Shown: positions 1-8,545, numbered from the stretch's first letter. The stretch is DNA of 12,480 bases from Gonium pectorale (GCA_001584585.1 LSYV01000016.1:1896549-1909028), one strand, 5' to 3'. Notes: generated by a model not told the origin, from the sequence alone. Numbers and translations are program-made.

Positions 1-377
1 TCTGCGGAGCCGTCGGGGCCGGGGCCGGGGCCGGGGGCGGAGGCGGGGGGGAGGGGCGTGTGCGCCGCCCGCACTCATCCTCCTCATGCTTTCTTCCCTC
101 CCCCCGACTCCCCGTGTTCGCCCGTGCGCCCACCCGCCATCCGGCAGATTTGGGAGAGAGCGCTACGCCCCCGCCCAACCCCTGCTACTGGGCAGGCAGG
201 CGCAGCCGCGGCCGTAGCCGCCTCGTGAGCCACGGTCACAGCCGCAGCCACAGCCTCGCGGGAGGGACCAGAGCCTGCAACTGGCTCAGCACCACCGGAT
301 CTGGCGGAACCTCTCCGACCCACGTCCGCCCCGATCCGCCTTTCCCTCAGTTCACCCAGCCCCGCCCCACCCCCGGC
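1..377. other. GC-rich low-complexity leader of the window, no assigned gene
   Basis: This stretch is dominated by G/C runs and Ala- or Arg-type triplet patterns. It lies just downstream of the stop of the minus-strand gene at 378-909, so it should hold that gene's 3' UTR, yet I see no TGTAA signal on the minus strand here. Positions about 190-262 read as an alternating GCN pattern (Ala/Val-rich) on the minus strand and as an Arg/Ser/His pattern on the plus strand. Either could be an exon, and neither has convincing splice signals, so no CDS is called. The first 57 bases could encode a Gly-Pro repeat on either strand, perhaps the edge of a gene outside the window. Confidence 0.4.
15..37 (+). 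repeat. GGGGCC hexanucleotide repeat, G-quadruplex-capable
   Basis: Three GGGGCC units are followed directly by a run of five G, giving four runs of at least four G separated by 2-base loops. This fits the usual G-quadruplex pattern on the plus strand. More G-runs follow to about position 56. In coding terms it would be a Gly-Pro dipeptide repeat. It sits at the edge of the window, so its full length is seen but its gene context is not. Confidence 0.7.
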
Positions 378-909
378 TCAGTAGGGGTCATTGGGTTGCA
401 TGGCCTTCCTCGAGGCGTCGGGGTCGGCGGGTGGTGGTTGGGCCGGGGGTGATGCCCTCTCGCGCCAGTCCAACCCCGACGCGCCCCGACACGCCTGTGG
501 CACCTGCAAAACATCGGGCCTGCGCGCAGGCTCGACAGCGCCCGGGGCCCACAGCGCTGGGGCACCGCCGTAACCCAGATCGGCAGGGGCCAAAGCATGA
601 CGTTTGGGAATCACACAGCTGGGGTCGGGTTAGTCCTCAGATGGCCCCACCTATGGGCGTCACCCGCTGTGCCCTGACCCACCTCCTCCCGTTCTCTCAC
701 CGTTGCGCAACCTTCTCCCCGGTCGGCTTCTCAGGTGCCCCCGCCGCCTGGGGATCAGCAGCCGTGACCACGGGGGCGGCAGCTACGGAGCTGCAGCAGC
801 GCCAGGCGCCATGCCGATGACGGGTGGACGGGTGCCCCGACGAGAAGGCCCGGGGCGCCCTGAGCAGCTGTCGCCGGCCGAGCTGCACCAGTCCCGAAGA
901 GCCCTGCAT
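378..909 (-). CDS. Hypothetical protein with mitochondrion-like presequence (two exons)
   Basis: This model is assembled by eye. Exon 1 runs 909 to 701 and starts at an ATG in a TACC-ATG-CAG context. It ends at a GTGAGAG donor. Intron 618/619-700 is 82 nt, with a CTAAC branch-like motif (629-633) and a CCCCAG acceptor. Exon 2 runs 618 to 378 and ends in TGA. The two bases left by exon 1 and the first base of exon 2 form a CGC codon, and reading through the donor would meet TGA at once, so the junction restores a 149-residue frame. The N-terminus is Arg/Ser/Leu-rich without acidic residues and has an RAFSS motif at about residues 20-24, typical of algal mitochondrial presequences (inference). 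The C-terminal half is Pro/Ala-rich and ends in NDPY. I recognise no domain or family. Third codon positions in both exons are mostly G/C. No TGTAA is visible downstream inside the window, so a further 3' exon cannot be excluded. Confidence 0.55.
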
Positions 910-2394
910 GGTAGATGTCGGCGACCGAAAATGCTACAAAGCTAAATTGTCCGTGGCTATCCGTCGATGAGGGTCGCCGAGCCACCCGCGCGCAGGGCGA
1001 TGCTCGCTTCGTGAGCGGCCAGGAAAATTAGCCACAACCGAGCTATGATTGTGGGCATTGCAGGTGTTTCTGCACACGTACGGCGGTGGTTCCAAAACGT
1101 TGGTTTGCCCCTCACTCGACAGCATACATACCTTTCAAAGGAACTCGCCAGCCACATAGCTACATGGCGTGCAACATACTCGCAGCTCAACCCGGACACG
1201 CCCAATGATGGCACACCTACCCTGCGAGACTTGGTTGCCAACGGTAGGTCGCAGCCCAACAGAGTGTTCGTACTGTGAGCCGCGCACGCGGGCGTCGCAT
1301 GGCGTGGCGGGGCTCAGCGGGGATTCCGGGGCTGGCACGGACAGCAGGCCATGTGGCGGGCCTACTGCTCGGCTGCGGGCTGCGCGAGCCGACGATAGAC
1401 GGGCATGCAACCATGCCGACGTACACAGACTATGGACGCCCTTGTTACCGATCCCCGGCAACCGTCGTGGCAGAAGGCGGCCCGCGGACACATCGGACGT
1501 GTCAGCAGGGCCGGTGTATGTGTGTGGAGGGGGGGAGAGTGACGCGCGTTGAGTATAATTATTTTGAAAGGCTTTACCAACGCCGCCAACGCCAACGCGT
1601 GCCCTAGAAATCAGTTTGCGATGACGGTAATTGTGTGCAATGATGCAGCCTTCAACGCCTCTTGTTTAGGGGCCCTGCCCCATTAAGTTGCAACCCGTGC
1701 TTTTCCCCCTGCGCAAGCCCCTGCGGCAATTATCATCGCGTCACGTCCTCCGATGGAACATCTCGCATCTAATAGTCCCCCTGTAACCCGAGCTCTGCCT
1801 GTAACCCACCATTCTAAACGCGAGTCAATGCAAGCCCGTCGTCCTTGTTGTGCGGAGCTCCCCCCTGTGACGGTATGATGGGCACCATAGAGAGCTGGTG
1901 TCAGGGCAGGGGTGATGATCTTCATGTGACGGTTGTTTTCTCATTCCTGTTATCAGCCTTTCCTCACCTATTCCCCTTTATCTTTCCCACAGAACTCGCA
2001 TGCACACACGCATCGGCAGATCTACAACAAACCCGACTGTCGGCTGTGTCTTAGAGACAGTTCATGATGCTGATTGCTGGCGAGAATATCTGTACCTCTC
2101 CCCCTCAAGCTGCTGCTTGCGGCTGGACAACGTGCGAGTGCACATCCCCGTGCCAAACTTGCCCCCTCCACCCCCAAACATATGCGATCCCCACGACAGA
2201 AGAGCCGAGCTGGAAGCAGGTTTGTTGCATACGTGGGGAAGTGGGCGTGTGTGGCAATCACAACCCCGACACGGCCCCCTACTTTCCCATCGGCCCCCAC
2301 ACACGGGCCCTAGACGCCGAGTGGGCTGACCGCCATCCCACCTAACCTAGCGCGATAAAAAGAAACCAATGCACAGGCACAGAATCAGATTGTC
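910..2394. other. Intergenic region without a supported gene
   Basis: The left part should hold the promoter and 5' UTR of the minus-strand gene at 378-909. An open frame at 1045-1278 (plus, 77 codons) reads fairly protein-like (helical, LSKELASHIATW-type segment) and could donate at a GTAGGT site near 1247, but its codons lack the G/C third-position bias of the real genes here and I found no partner exon. Two TGTAA poly(A)-type signals sit at 1782-1786 and 1800-1804 on the plus strand, which hints at a plus-strand transcript ending there. A pyrimidine-rich CACAG acceptor-like site ends at 1992. None of these is enough for a gene call. Confidence 0.35.
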
Positions 2395-2407
2395 TTCTCT
2401 CAGGCAC

Positions 2408-2412
2408 TTACA
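2408..2412 (-). terminator. TGTAA poly(A) signal of psaD
   Basis: TTACA on the plus strand reads TGTAA on the minus strand, the standard volvocine polyadenylation signal. It is the only minus-strand copy between the psaD stop (2725) and the neighbouring region, about 310 nt downstream of the stop, which is a normal 3' UTR length for this group. Cleavage would be expected roughly 10-20 nt further on, near 2395. Confidence 0.6.
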
Positions 2413-2724
2413 TGCAGAAATGGTCCAGGCGGGCCATTCCCTGGTGTTCGCATGTAAATATAGCGTGCTCATTGTATGTCCAAGCGGTCCCTAAAATAGC
2501 AGCTCCGTCGCGGCCCGCAAGCCTACACCAAAACTGCGGTCCGCACCCACCAACGCCGCCCCTTGCACCCTAGTTATTATGCACTGGTGACACCAATGCT
2601 GCCCAGGCCAGCTACACCGATGGCCCAGCCCGAGGGACGTGAGTCGCCCCGATCAATCACACCGGCATCCGCGGCAAGTAAAGACTCTTCTCTCAGCAAG
2701 CGCTCTCCGGCCGACGCCAGGCGC

Positions 2725-3312
2725 TTAGATCTCAGACGGGCTCATCATGCGGCCCGAGAACTTGACCTTGATGGGGTTGACGTTCTCGCCGATGCGGCGG
2801 AAGTTCTGGTTCACGCCCACGCGGCCAGCGTTCACCTTCTCGGGGTAGACACCGTCAGCGGGGTGCAGGTACTGGACCTTGCCGTCGGGGAAGACGCGGT
2901 AGAAGCAGGGGGTCAGCTTGAACTTGGTGCGGAGCTGGGTGGTCAGGGCCAGGCACTGCTCCTTCTTCGCGAACTTGAGCAGGTTGGGGCCCTGGCGCAT
3001 GATAGCGGCACCACCAGTGGGCATCTCGAAGATCTGCTCCTTCTTAGCCTCCCAGGTGATGACGTAGAACTCCTCCTGCTGCGCCTTGCGGAGCAGACCG
3101 CCAGTGCTGCCACCGAAGATGGGGCTGGGGGTGTCGGGGTTCAGGGTCGGCACAGTCCAGGCGGGCTTCTCAGCGGCCTTCTTGGCAGCAGCGGGCGCGG
3201 CAGCCTCCTCGGCGCGCACGGAGACGACGCGGCGCGCCGGGCGGGCGGCCAGCATCGAGCGCGACGAGGCGCGCGAGGCGACGGGCGCCTGGGTGCGCAT
3301 CATGACGGCCAT
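2725..3312 (-). CDS. psaD: Photosystem I reaction center subunit II (PsaD), chloroplast precursor
   Basis: PsaD is the stromal PSI subunit that docks ferredoxin, next to PsaC and PsaE. The 195-residue product matches the green algal protein throughout. The transit peptide (about residues 1-34) is rich in Ala, Arg and Ser, and an Ala/Lys stretch follows at 35-50. The conserved core begins at [19 protein letters not shown] (51-69), continues through [20 protein letters not shown] (83-102), RQGPNLLKF and CLALTTQLR, and ends with [19 protein letters not shown] (136-154) and a basic tail, VKFSGRMM. The start is the ATG at 3312. The frame stays open 15 codons further up, but MAVMMRTQ is the known algal N-terminus and the context GAG-ATG-GC suits initiation. 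The gene is uninterrupted, as in Chlamydomonas reinhardtii, where psaD is known to lack introns. Codon use is strongly biased to C/G third positions, as expected for a highly expressed gene. The stop is TAA. Confidence 0.97.
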   Translation of the reverse strand: MAVMMRTQAPVASRASSRSMLAARPARRVVSVRAEEAAAPAAAKKAAEKPAWTVPTLNPDTPSPIFGGSTGGLLRKAQQEEFYVITWEAKKEQIFEMPTGGAAIMRQGPNLLKFAKKEQCLALTTQLRTKFKLTPCFYRVFPDGKVQYLHPADGVYPEKVNAGRVGVNQNFRRIGENVNPIKVKFSGRMMSPSEI

Positions 3313-3700
3313 CTCTAAGCAGCGAGAGTAGTAAAGGTGGACGCTAGGACACAGCACCGGTGCGCAACAGTCGTCGGCGTCAGTGCAAGACTTTGTTGCG
3401 AGAACACAGATTCCGTATGTGGGCCTTGCGTCGGTGAAACTCAGCCCCTAGCGGACTCAGCCCCTCGCGCGATACCCCACGCATTATGCTGCTTGATAAC
3501 ATGCACCGATATGCCAAACCCCTAGACTGCTTCTTATCAGGCTCCCCATCCCGCGCCCTCCCCCCCCGTGCTGCTCTCCGGCCCCCACTGCCACTTCTAC
3601 CTCTAGTTCTCTTGTCACAAAAAGTTCAATAGTCAGAATTATAAACAAGCGCGTCGGAGGACACTTTGCCGCGGCGGCTTGACGCGGGCAGCAGCTCATG
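3313..3700 (-). promoter_or_regulatory. Probable psaD 5' UTR and promoter region with a 10-bp direct repeat
   Basis: This is the DNA upstream of the psaD ATG. On the minus strand a perfect 10-bp repeat, AGGGGCTGAG, occurs twice (plus-strand copies CTCAGCCCCT at 3440-3449 and 3456-3465), 16 bp start to start, about 128-153 bp from the ATG. There is no clear TATA box close to the start. A TTTATAAT-like stretch lies about 330 bp upstream (near 3637-3648). A long pyrimidine run fills about 3541-3600. A role for the repeats in light or high-level expression is only inferred from position. Confidence 0.4.
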
Positions 3701-5022
3701 CAGCAGCGAGGAGCTCAGTACAGTACATGGAGGCGGGGCCATGGACCAAAATGTAAGCAGCGGACCTGGCAATGGCGGAGCGTTCCTTTACGGTATGGGG
3801 CGAAGTGACAGCTGCGAAATTGCGTAAGTGCAGGGGGTAGAGCCGCATTGAAGAGCAAAATGTGCTTATGAACATAGAAGTGTTCTTCCAGTGGTCAGGT
3901 CAGGTGAAACGCGCGTGCCTCGCCGGGGGTACGTCAGCCTCTGCTCGTTGTCTCAACGCATGTGAATGGCATTGGGGAACGCTGGGGGGCACTGCGTGCT
4001 CACGGGCTGGCCGCTGCAGCACGGCGTGTCTTGCTCTGTGTTGGTGTAGGCGCACCTGGTGTCACAAATGCGCAGCTGCGCTTGTTCTAGTCGCGCCTGC
4101 CCACATCATGTCGGGGGGTTGGTCGTTGGGAAGATCGGCAGCTTTAGTCTTTTCCCCAGCGGGCGGGTACACGTGCTTTGCCGTTGAGTTCCCACCGAAG
4201 ATTTCCTTAGCCTTGGACCCTGCACAGTGAAATCTGCCGGGTGGCTGGTTGAGTGCCGCTCTGTGGCGTGGCTGCCGGTGTATGCGTCGGCGCAGTGCGC
4301 CATGACCTGCGTGAGGGCTTAGTCCTGTTCCTGCTGCTTTCAACCATTCCAGTGGGTTGGCGTGCCTGGCGCTCTGGCGCCGCGCACACCAACGCAGGGT
4401 CACACCCTCTTGGAAGCCTATCTTGTACGGCGCTGCAATGACATGGTTGTGGGTCCGTCCTGTCTGCGCGCTTTGATGGTGTGGGAAGAGTGAGTGTCAG
4501 GTCAGGGGCGGTCATGCATTCACCTGCTGAGGGCTGTCTGGAGGTGGTGTACTGTAATGCGGGCAGTGAGTTGGGACGGATTGTGGACGTGGGGTGGGTG
4601 TGTATGGAGTGTGAGACGGGCGCGGGGACGGATGGGCGCCCGGCGACTCGGGCACGGGTGGAGATGATTCCTCGACGCAGCTGCATGGGGCCGTACCCAG
4701 CCAGGATATGGCCGAGGAAGGGTCTGACGTTGCCCCGCGCATAGAACCCATCTAGTCGCTGTAAGGCACAGCACAGGAGTGCCTCAACACTGCATAGGTA
4801 GGTGCCGCCCCAAGTCGCCGCAATAATCTGCCCTCCTCGTCGCAGGCGCTTGGGAGCCTGTGCTCGTGGCTTCTAAGCAGGGTTTGGCGACGGAAGTCCC
4901 TCATGGACCCCCCTTTTCTTTCTTTCTTTCAGGTCCCGGCCCACAGGCGCAACGCGTGCTGCTCCCCAGGACTTCTTCACCGCCCGCCGGCTAGCCATGG
5001 CGGCAAGGGGACCCCCTGCCGC
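3701..5022. other. Intergenic region; one weak minus-strand coding candidate
   Basis: No gene is supported. The best candidate is an open minus-strand frame from 4432 to 4062. It starts at an ATTGCAG acceptor-like site, encodes about 123 residues (segments such as KIGFQEGVTLRW, NPLEWLKAAG and SKAKEIFGGNSTAKHVY) and ends in TGA. A second GTGCAG acceptor at about 4222 could start a shorter terminal exon. The codon use is not G/C-biased at third positions, I see no matching upstream exon, and no TGTAA follows, so it may be chance or a decayed exon. A CTTT-rich pyrimidine tract (4907-4932) ending in CAG lies just before the psaD fragment. Confidence 0.3.
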
Positions 5023-5215
5023 ACCGGCGGTCTGATCCGCAAGGCGCAGCAGGAGGAGTGCTACGTCATCAAACTGCGAGGCTAAGAAGGAGCAGATCTT
5101 CGAGATGCCCATTGGCGGTGCCGCTATCATGCGCCAGGGCCCCAACTTGCGCAAGTTCGCGACCAACGAGCATTGCCTGGCCCTGACCACCCAGCTCCGC
5201 ACTGACTCTCCCGGG
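5023..5215 (+). pseudogene. Truncated, frameshifted copy of psaD in inverted orientation
   Basis: About 180 bases match codons 70 to about 128 of the intact psaD at 2725-3312 ([39 protein letters not shown]), at roughly 90% nucleotide identity counted by eye. A one-base insertion in the segment corresponding to YVITWE (about 5070-5078) breaks the frame and brings TAA in at 5083-5085. Several substitutions hit conserved residues (EEF to EEC, LLKF to LRKF, KKEQ to TNEH). After about 5201 the match appears to skip about 11 bases and then fades. Neither the transit peptide nor the C-terminal third is present. It lies 1.7 kb from psaD on the opposite strand. Because psaD has no introns, a DNA-level duplication and a retrocopy cannot be told apart, and no poly(A) tract is seen. 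Confidence 0.9.
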
Positions 5216-5543
5216 GCCGTACGGCAGCACCACGTGCTAGGGCCTCATTGAATGAATGGAGAGGGGCGGGTCGCGGGTGGCTGGTGGTAGGCGTCGACGC
5301 GCGGCCCCGCTGGGGTGACCAGAGCGAGACGGTCGGTCGGCGTCTGCGTGAGCGCCGCCGCCGCCTCCAACGCAGCGGCGCAGCGATGCAGTGAGAGGAG
5401 GGGGACGGGTGTAGCAGCAAGGTTTGAGGCCGCGGCCACAGATGGCGACTTGAGGCCTACCTGTATTGGCGTTGCGAGGGTTGTGTCGGGCATTCGTGAG
5501 TTGTCCCTTGCGGGCTGCAGGCCCCGTATGGTGCACTCAGCAT

Positions 5544-5618
5544 CCAGTCGCCCTGTTGGAAACGTTGCGCTCCGGCCGTGCATGTTCGTACAGGTGGCTT
5601 TCCTGTTTCTGCTTTCTG
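5544..5618 (+). repeat. Left arm of a diverged inverted repeat
   Basis: The arm pairs with the reverse complement of 5902-5977 over about 75 bases at roughly 75% identity. Matching blocks include CCAGTCGCCCT at the outer end and GGTGGCTT-CCTGTTTCTGCTTT at the inner end, with about 280 bases between the arms. No terminal transposon signature or target duplication was seen. Confidence 0.65.
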
Positions 5619-5901
5619 TGAGTAGCTTGTGGGTGCGAGGGCATGGTGCCTGTGAGCGGCAAGCGTTGCGCTGTCATGCCAGTAACTACCACGCCGTATC
5701 GCCCCGTTGCCCCTCGGGGTGCTCTTCGGCCATGCCGGACTAGGCGACACGGTGGCTACTGTGGGTGATTGGCCTGGGAGCCAGGAGTAGGAGTCCAACC
5801 GCTTGTAGCCAACCCGTCATTGATCCGTGCGCCCCTGCTCCCCACTACGCCCATGCCCTGCAACCGGCGCCCGCGGTGCTCCTCCTGCCGGGCACCAAAA
5901 A

Positions 5902-5977
5902 CCAAAAGCAGAAACAGGGAAGCCACCCCTACGGATAAACGCACACGAAGGCGCGGCGCTTCCAGGAGGGCGACTGG
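5902..5977 (-). repeat. Right arm of a diverged inverted repeat
   Basis: This is the reverse-complement partner of 5544-5618. On the minus strand it reads as an open, partly hydrophobic segment (PVALLEAP then VGVASLFLLLVFG). The left arm in the corresponding frame is broken by a stop after CFCFL. The pair may therefore descend from one duplicated coding or element sequence, with this arm the better preserved (inference). Confidence 0.65.
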
Positions 5978-6515
5978 GTAACTGGGTGCTAAGGCATGGC
6001 GGGCGACGGCGGGCCCTCCCTCTCCAGGCCAGCGGTCCCTGTTACTTGTGGAGTCGTCTGGCCGTTTCGTATGGCAGCGGGGGCCATGCAGGTTGGCGGT
6101 AAGGGATGACAGGGCAGTCCCTGGCATCAGGGTATGCGACAAGAGCGCCCTGCAGGCTCCGGCACCCTCCAACATAGGGTAGGGGATCCAGCACGGGCAT
6201 TCACGGGCTCTGCTACCAGCTGCCTACCAGTTCCTGAGCTGTACAGGCCGCAGCGACTTGACCCGCCCTTTGCCCTCATATTCTGCGACATTTGGCTGTC
6301 CGCACCCATGTGCCCTCCTAGCGCGCCACTCATGCCTCCATACTGTGTGTGCAGTACGGCATCCAACCGGTAGTTCTTGCTCCAGGTCTCCAAGAGCGCT
6401 TCCCGCGAACAAGACAGCGACTTTCGCGACAAGCGCGATATCTTTTCTTGCTATCAGCTGTCGCGACTCGGACTGTCGGAACTCGGGCTTTAGCGGGCAT
6501 CCGTGATCTATTATA

Positions 6516-7061
6516 ATGAACTTTGGAGGCCCAAAGCCCGAGGCTATGATGCCGCCTCCGGCTGGCCCACAGGAGGGCGCACCTCGCCCAAATGCCGCGC
6601 CGCCGCCTTGCCCGCGCTGCGAGCTGGTCAAATCACAAGTAAGCAATGTTACTCTCATATTACCTATCACTTTCGCTCGAAGAAGCTTCTCTCGGTATGC
6701 AAACCAATTACCTGACCCGACCGACCCGACCCCACGATGCCAAACCCGACAGTGCACCAAGACGGTGATCAACTATCAGAAGTCGCACCGCAAGAAGATG
6801 GAGGCCCTGCGCTCCGAGATTAAGTCCTCTCGGCAGCAGGTGGCGCGCCTACAGCGGCAACTGCGCGTGTACAAGGTCACATCCTGGGCAGTCCCCGGCG
6901 GCGCGCTCATAGCGGCCGCGGGCTGGCTCCTATCTCGTGTGTTGCGAGGGCGGCGCGAGCGTCAGGGCGCAGCCGGAGTGACCGCTGGGCAGCCGGAGGC
7001 CGCGGGCAGCCTGGAGGCCCAAGAGCAGCAGGAGCAGGGCGCGGCTGGCGCGACGCAGTAG
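6516..7061 (+). CDS. Small CxxC / coiled-coil protein with one membrane span (two exons)
   Basis: This gene is not recognised. Exon 1 is 6516-6638 and exon 2 is 6753-7061. The 114-nt intron 6639-6752 has a GTAAGC donor, a CTGAC branch-like site at 6712-6716 and a CGACAG acceptor. Splicing gives 143 residues. Residues 1-31 are Pro/Ala-rich. A CPRC motif at about 32-35 followed six residues on by Cys 42 forms CxxCx6C across the junction. A Lys/Arg/Gln-rich helix (about 52-82) suits a coiled coil, and the hydrophobic stretch WAVPGGALIAAAGWLLSRVL (about 86-105) suits one membrane span. A basic RGRRER follows, and the tail is Ala/Gly/Gln/Glu-rich. The intron length is a multiple of three and contains no stop, so an unspliced 181-residue form is also open. 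The ATG sits in an A-rich context, TATTATAATGAA. Exon 2 has strong G/C third positions. No TGTAA signal was found downstream within 1.1 kb. Confidence 0.7.
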   Translation: MNFGGPKPEAMMPPPAGPQEGAPRPNAAPPPCPRCELVKSQVSNVTLILPITFARRSFSRYANQLPDPTDPTPRCQTRQCTKTVINYQKSHRKKMEALRSEIKSSRQQVARLQRQLRVYKVTSWAVPGGALIAAAGWLLSRVLRGRRERQGAAGVTAGQPEAAGSLEAQEQQEQGAAGATQ

Positions 7062-8202
7062 TGGTTACCCCGGATACGCTGCTGTTCGTTAGTTACCGGT
7101 AGTTTGGTCGGAGGTACGCGGTGTAGGGTTCTGTGACGTTGGGCAGGAACGCGCTGATTGTTGGGATGGGCCGGTCTGGTGCCGGTGCCGCTGCCAAGCA
7201 GGGTATCCAGGCATCTTGGGACACCTGGACGCATACAAGGGGCCGCAGTCCGGCCACGCACATGTCGCATACATGTAGGGGCCTCACCAAGCGCTGTGCG
7301 GGATTGGGTAACCCGCAGTGCGGACAAGGTGCGCGCCGCAGAGGATCGCAGGCCCGACTTGCTGCTGCCCTCCCGCGCGCGTGGGCTTCAGCAGCGCAGG
7401 ATGGGCTGTGAATGTACTTTGGACCGCTGGCACGTGGAGTCTTTCGGGTGGCTTGCGGGCCGCCATGACTATCGACCCTGCTGGGTCTTTGGGTAGGGCG
7501 TCTGGACGTGCCCGGTACATGCGCCCTGGCGTGGACGGTACAGGGCATTCACATGCCGGTACCTGCTTAGGAGCCCGGTGGCTGGCCCAATGCGGACGTA
7601 CAGCCATCGCGTCGTACCGCATTAGATGTTGCATCGCGGCAGTCTCAGATGGCTGGCGTGAGCAACATGGCGGAGATGCAAGGGCGAAACAATGGAGGAT
7701 GCGTCCGGCCATGGGACCTCGGAAAACGTGGCCTGTGCGGTGACGCGGCATAGCAGACTCGCCCACAGGAGCGATTGCGGAGCCTGCCAAGTGGAGCATA
7801 GACAGGGCACAGTGGCGGGTTTGCGTTCAGGTCATATACGGTGGTGACTGCACGTTTATGTTGGGGCTCCTGGGATGATCGCGCCAGATGCCGTGTCTTA
7901 GAACCGGCGTCGTGGACATGCCGAGGGCACGGCATGGTGTTGCGAGGGGCCTACTGACTATGCGTGAGCGTGCTGTCGAGTCTCGCTCGCATCTTAGATG
8001 GGCCATTGTATTGTGTGACCGGCCAACATCTGCCGCCCGTGTGGATGTGCTGGTACGAGTGTACGAGCGTTGAGTTTGTTATGAGCGCCAGACCCGTCAT
8101 TAAAACATTTTTTTCGTCTGGAAGTAGGCATTTCAGTACACTTGTAGCAGACATCTTCTATCCTGAACTTATCGCTCTTACCACGCGCAACAGCGACGCA
8201 GC
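7062..8202. other. Intergenic region, no supported gene
   Basis: This segment lies between two genes on the same strand. It should hold the 3' UTR of the gene ending at 7061 and the promoter of the gene starting at 8203. Open frames of 90-170 codons exist on both strands (for example plus 7318-7743, minus 7284-7799), but they overlap one another and show no codon bias or domains. An A/T-rich patch at 8098-8115 (TTAAAACATTTTTTT), about 90-100 bases before the ATG at 8203, could be part of a core promoter. No TGTAA is present on the plus strand. Confidence 0.4.
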
Positions 8203-8545
8203 ATGGCCGACATGTTTGCCGAGTCGAAGATGTCCCGCCGTTTGTGGGGCCTGGGCTGGCTGCTCGGAGGCGCAATCGAGGTACTTAAAGCTGGGTTAGG
8301 TTCGCTGAGGGGGCCAACGACTGAAACAGCTTGGCGTGCAGGCTAGCGCCACGCAAGTCGACCCGAAGCTGGCATGCAAGGACACAATCTTGGCCAGATT
8401 CCAGGTGTGCATATGCTCTGATCCACGGGCAATCCAATTCGACGCTCGTTAGGGCCTCTGCCAAAACCGCGATGCTACTGCTCCCTCGCAGACCGCGCAC
8501 CCTCCTGACGTCAAGCCGCCAAGCACATTAAAGACAGTTCCAGCT
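8203..8545 (+). other. Three short 5' exons and their introns
   Basis: Exon 1 (8203-8280) begins at CAGC-ATG-GCC, an excellent start context, and ends GAG before GTACTT. Intron 8281-8341 (61 nt) ends GCGTGCAG. Exon 2 (8342-8404) ends CAG before a GTGTGC donor. Intron 8405-8491 (87 nt) ends in CTCCCTCGCAG. Exon 3 opens at 8492 in the same phase. It can end at the GTGAGC donor at 8546 and join the long exon at the CTCGCAG acceptor (8736), or read on to TAG at 8582-8584, giving a separate 77-residue protein. Joining is preferred because only about 100 bases would otherwise separate two same-strand eukaryotic genes and because the phases agree. The 61-nt intron is short for this group. Confidence 0.5.

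Larger units (their letters stand above)
5216..6515. other. Region without a supported gene, containing an inverted repeat
   Basis: Several open frames of 100-140 codons occur on both strands (for example plus 5315-5743 and minus 5756-6175), but they lack consistent codon bias and recognisable domains. The clearest structure is the diverged inverted repeat at 5544-5618 / 5902-5977. The rightmost part should include the promoter of the gene starting at 6516. Confidence 0.4.

Noticed and set aside
60..452. 130-codon plus-strand frame with Arg/Ser/His repeats
   Set aside because: It overlaps the better supported minus-strand terminal exon, has no splice or start evidence, and reflects GC-rich triplet composition.
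703..945. Plus-strand frame ending near 945 that looked like a terminal exon
   Set aside because: It overlaps exon 1 of the minus-strand gene, whose donor, phase and presequence fit much better.
2563..3318. 251-codon open frame on the plus strand
   Set aside because: It is the antisense shadow of psaD. Its composition (Leu/Gly/Asp-rich) follows from the biased codons of psaD read in reverse.
3313..3357. 15-codon upstream extension of psaD
   Set aside because: The known algal PsaD begins at MAVMMRTQ; the extension reads as 5' UTR and does not resemble a transit peptide.
4207..4686. 159-codon minus-strand frame
   Set aside because: Pro/Thr/Ser/Arg-rich composition without codon bias, domains or splice support; probably chance.
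4907..4932. Pyrimidine tract ending in CAG as a splice acceptor for the psaD copy
   Set aside because: It looks like an acceptor, but the downstream frame is broken and no upstream exon was found.
7284..7799. Overlapping 140-170-codon frames on both strands
   Set aside because: Mutually overlapping, no codon bias, no recognisable motif; treated as intergenic.
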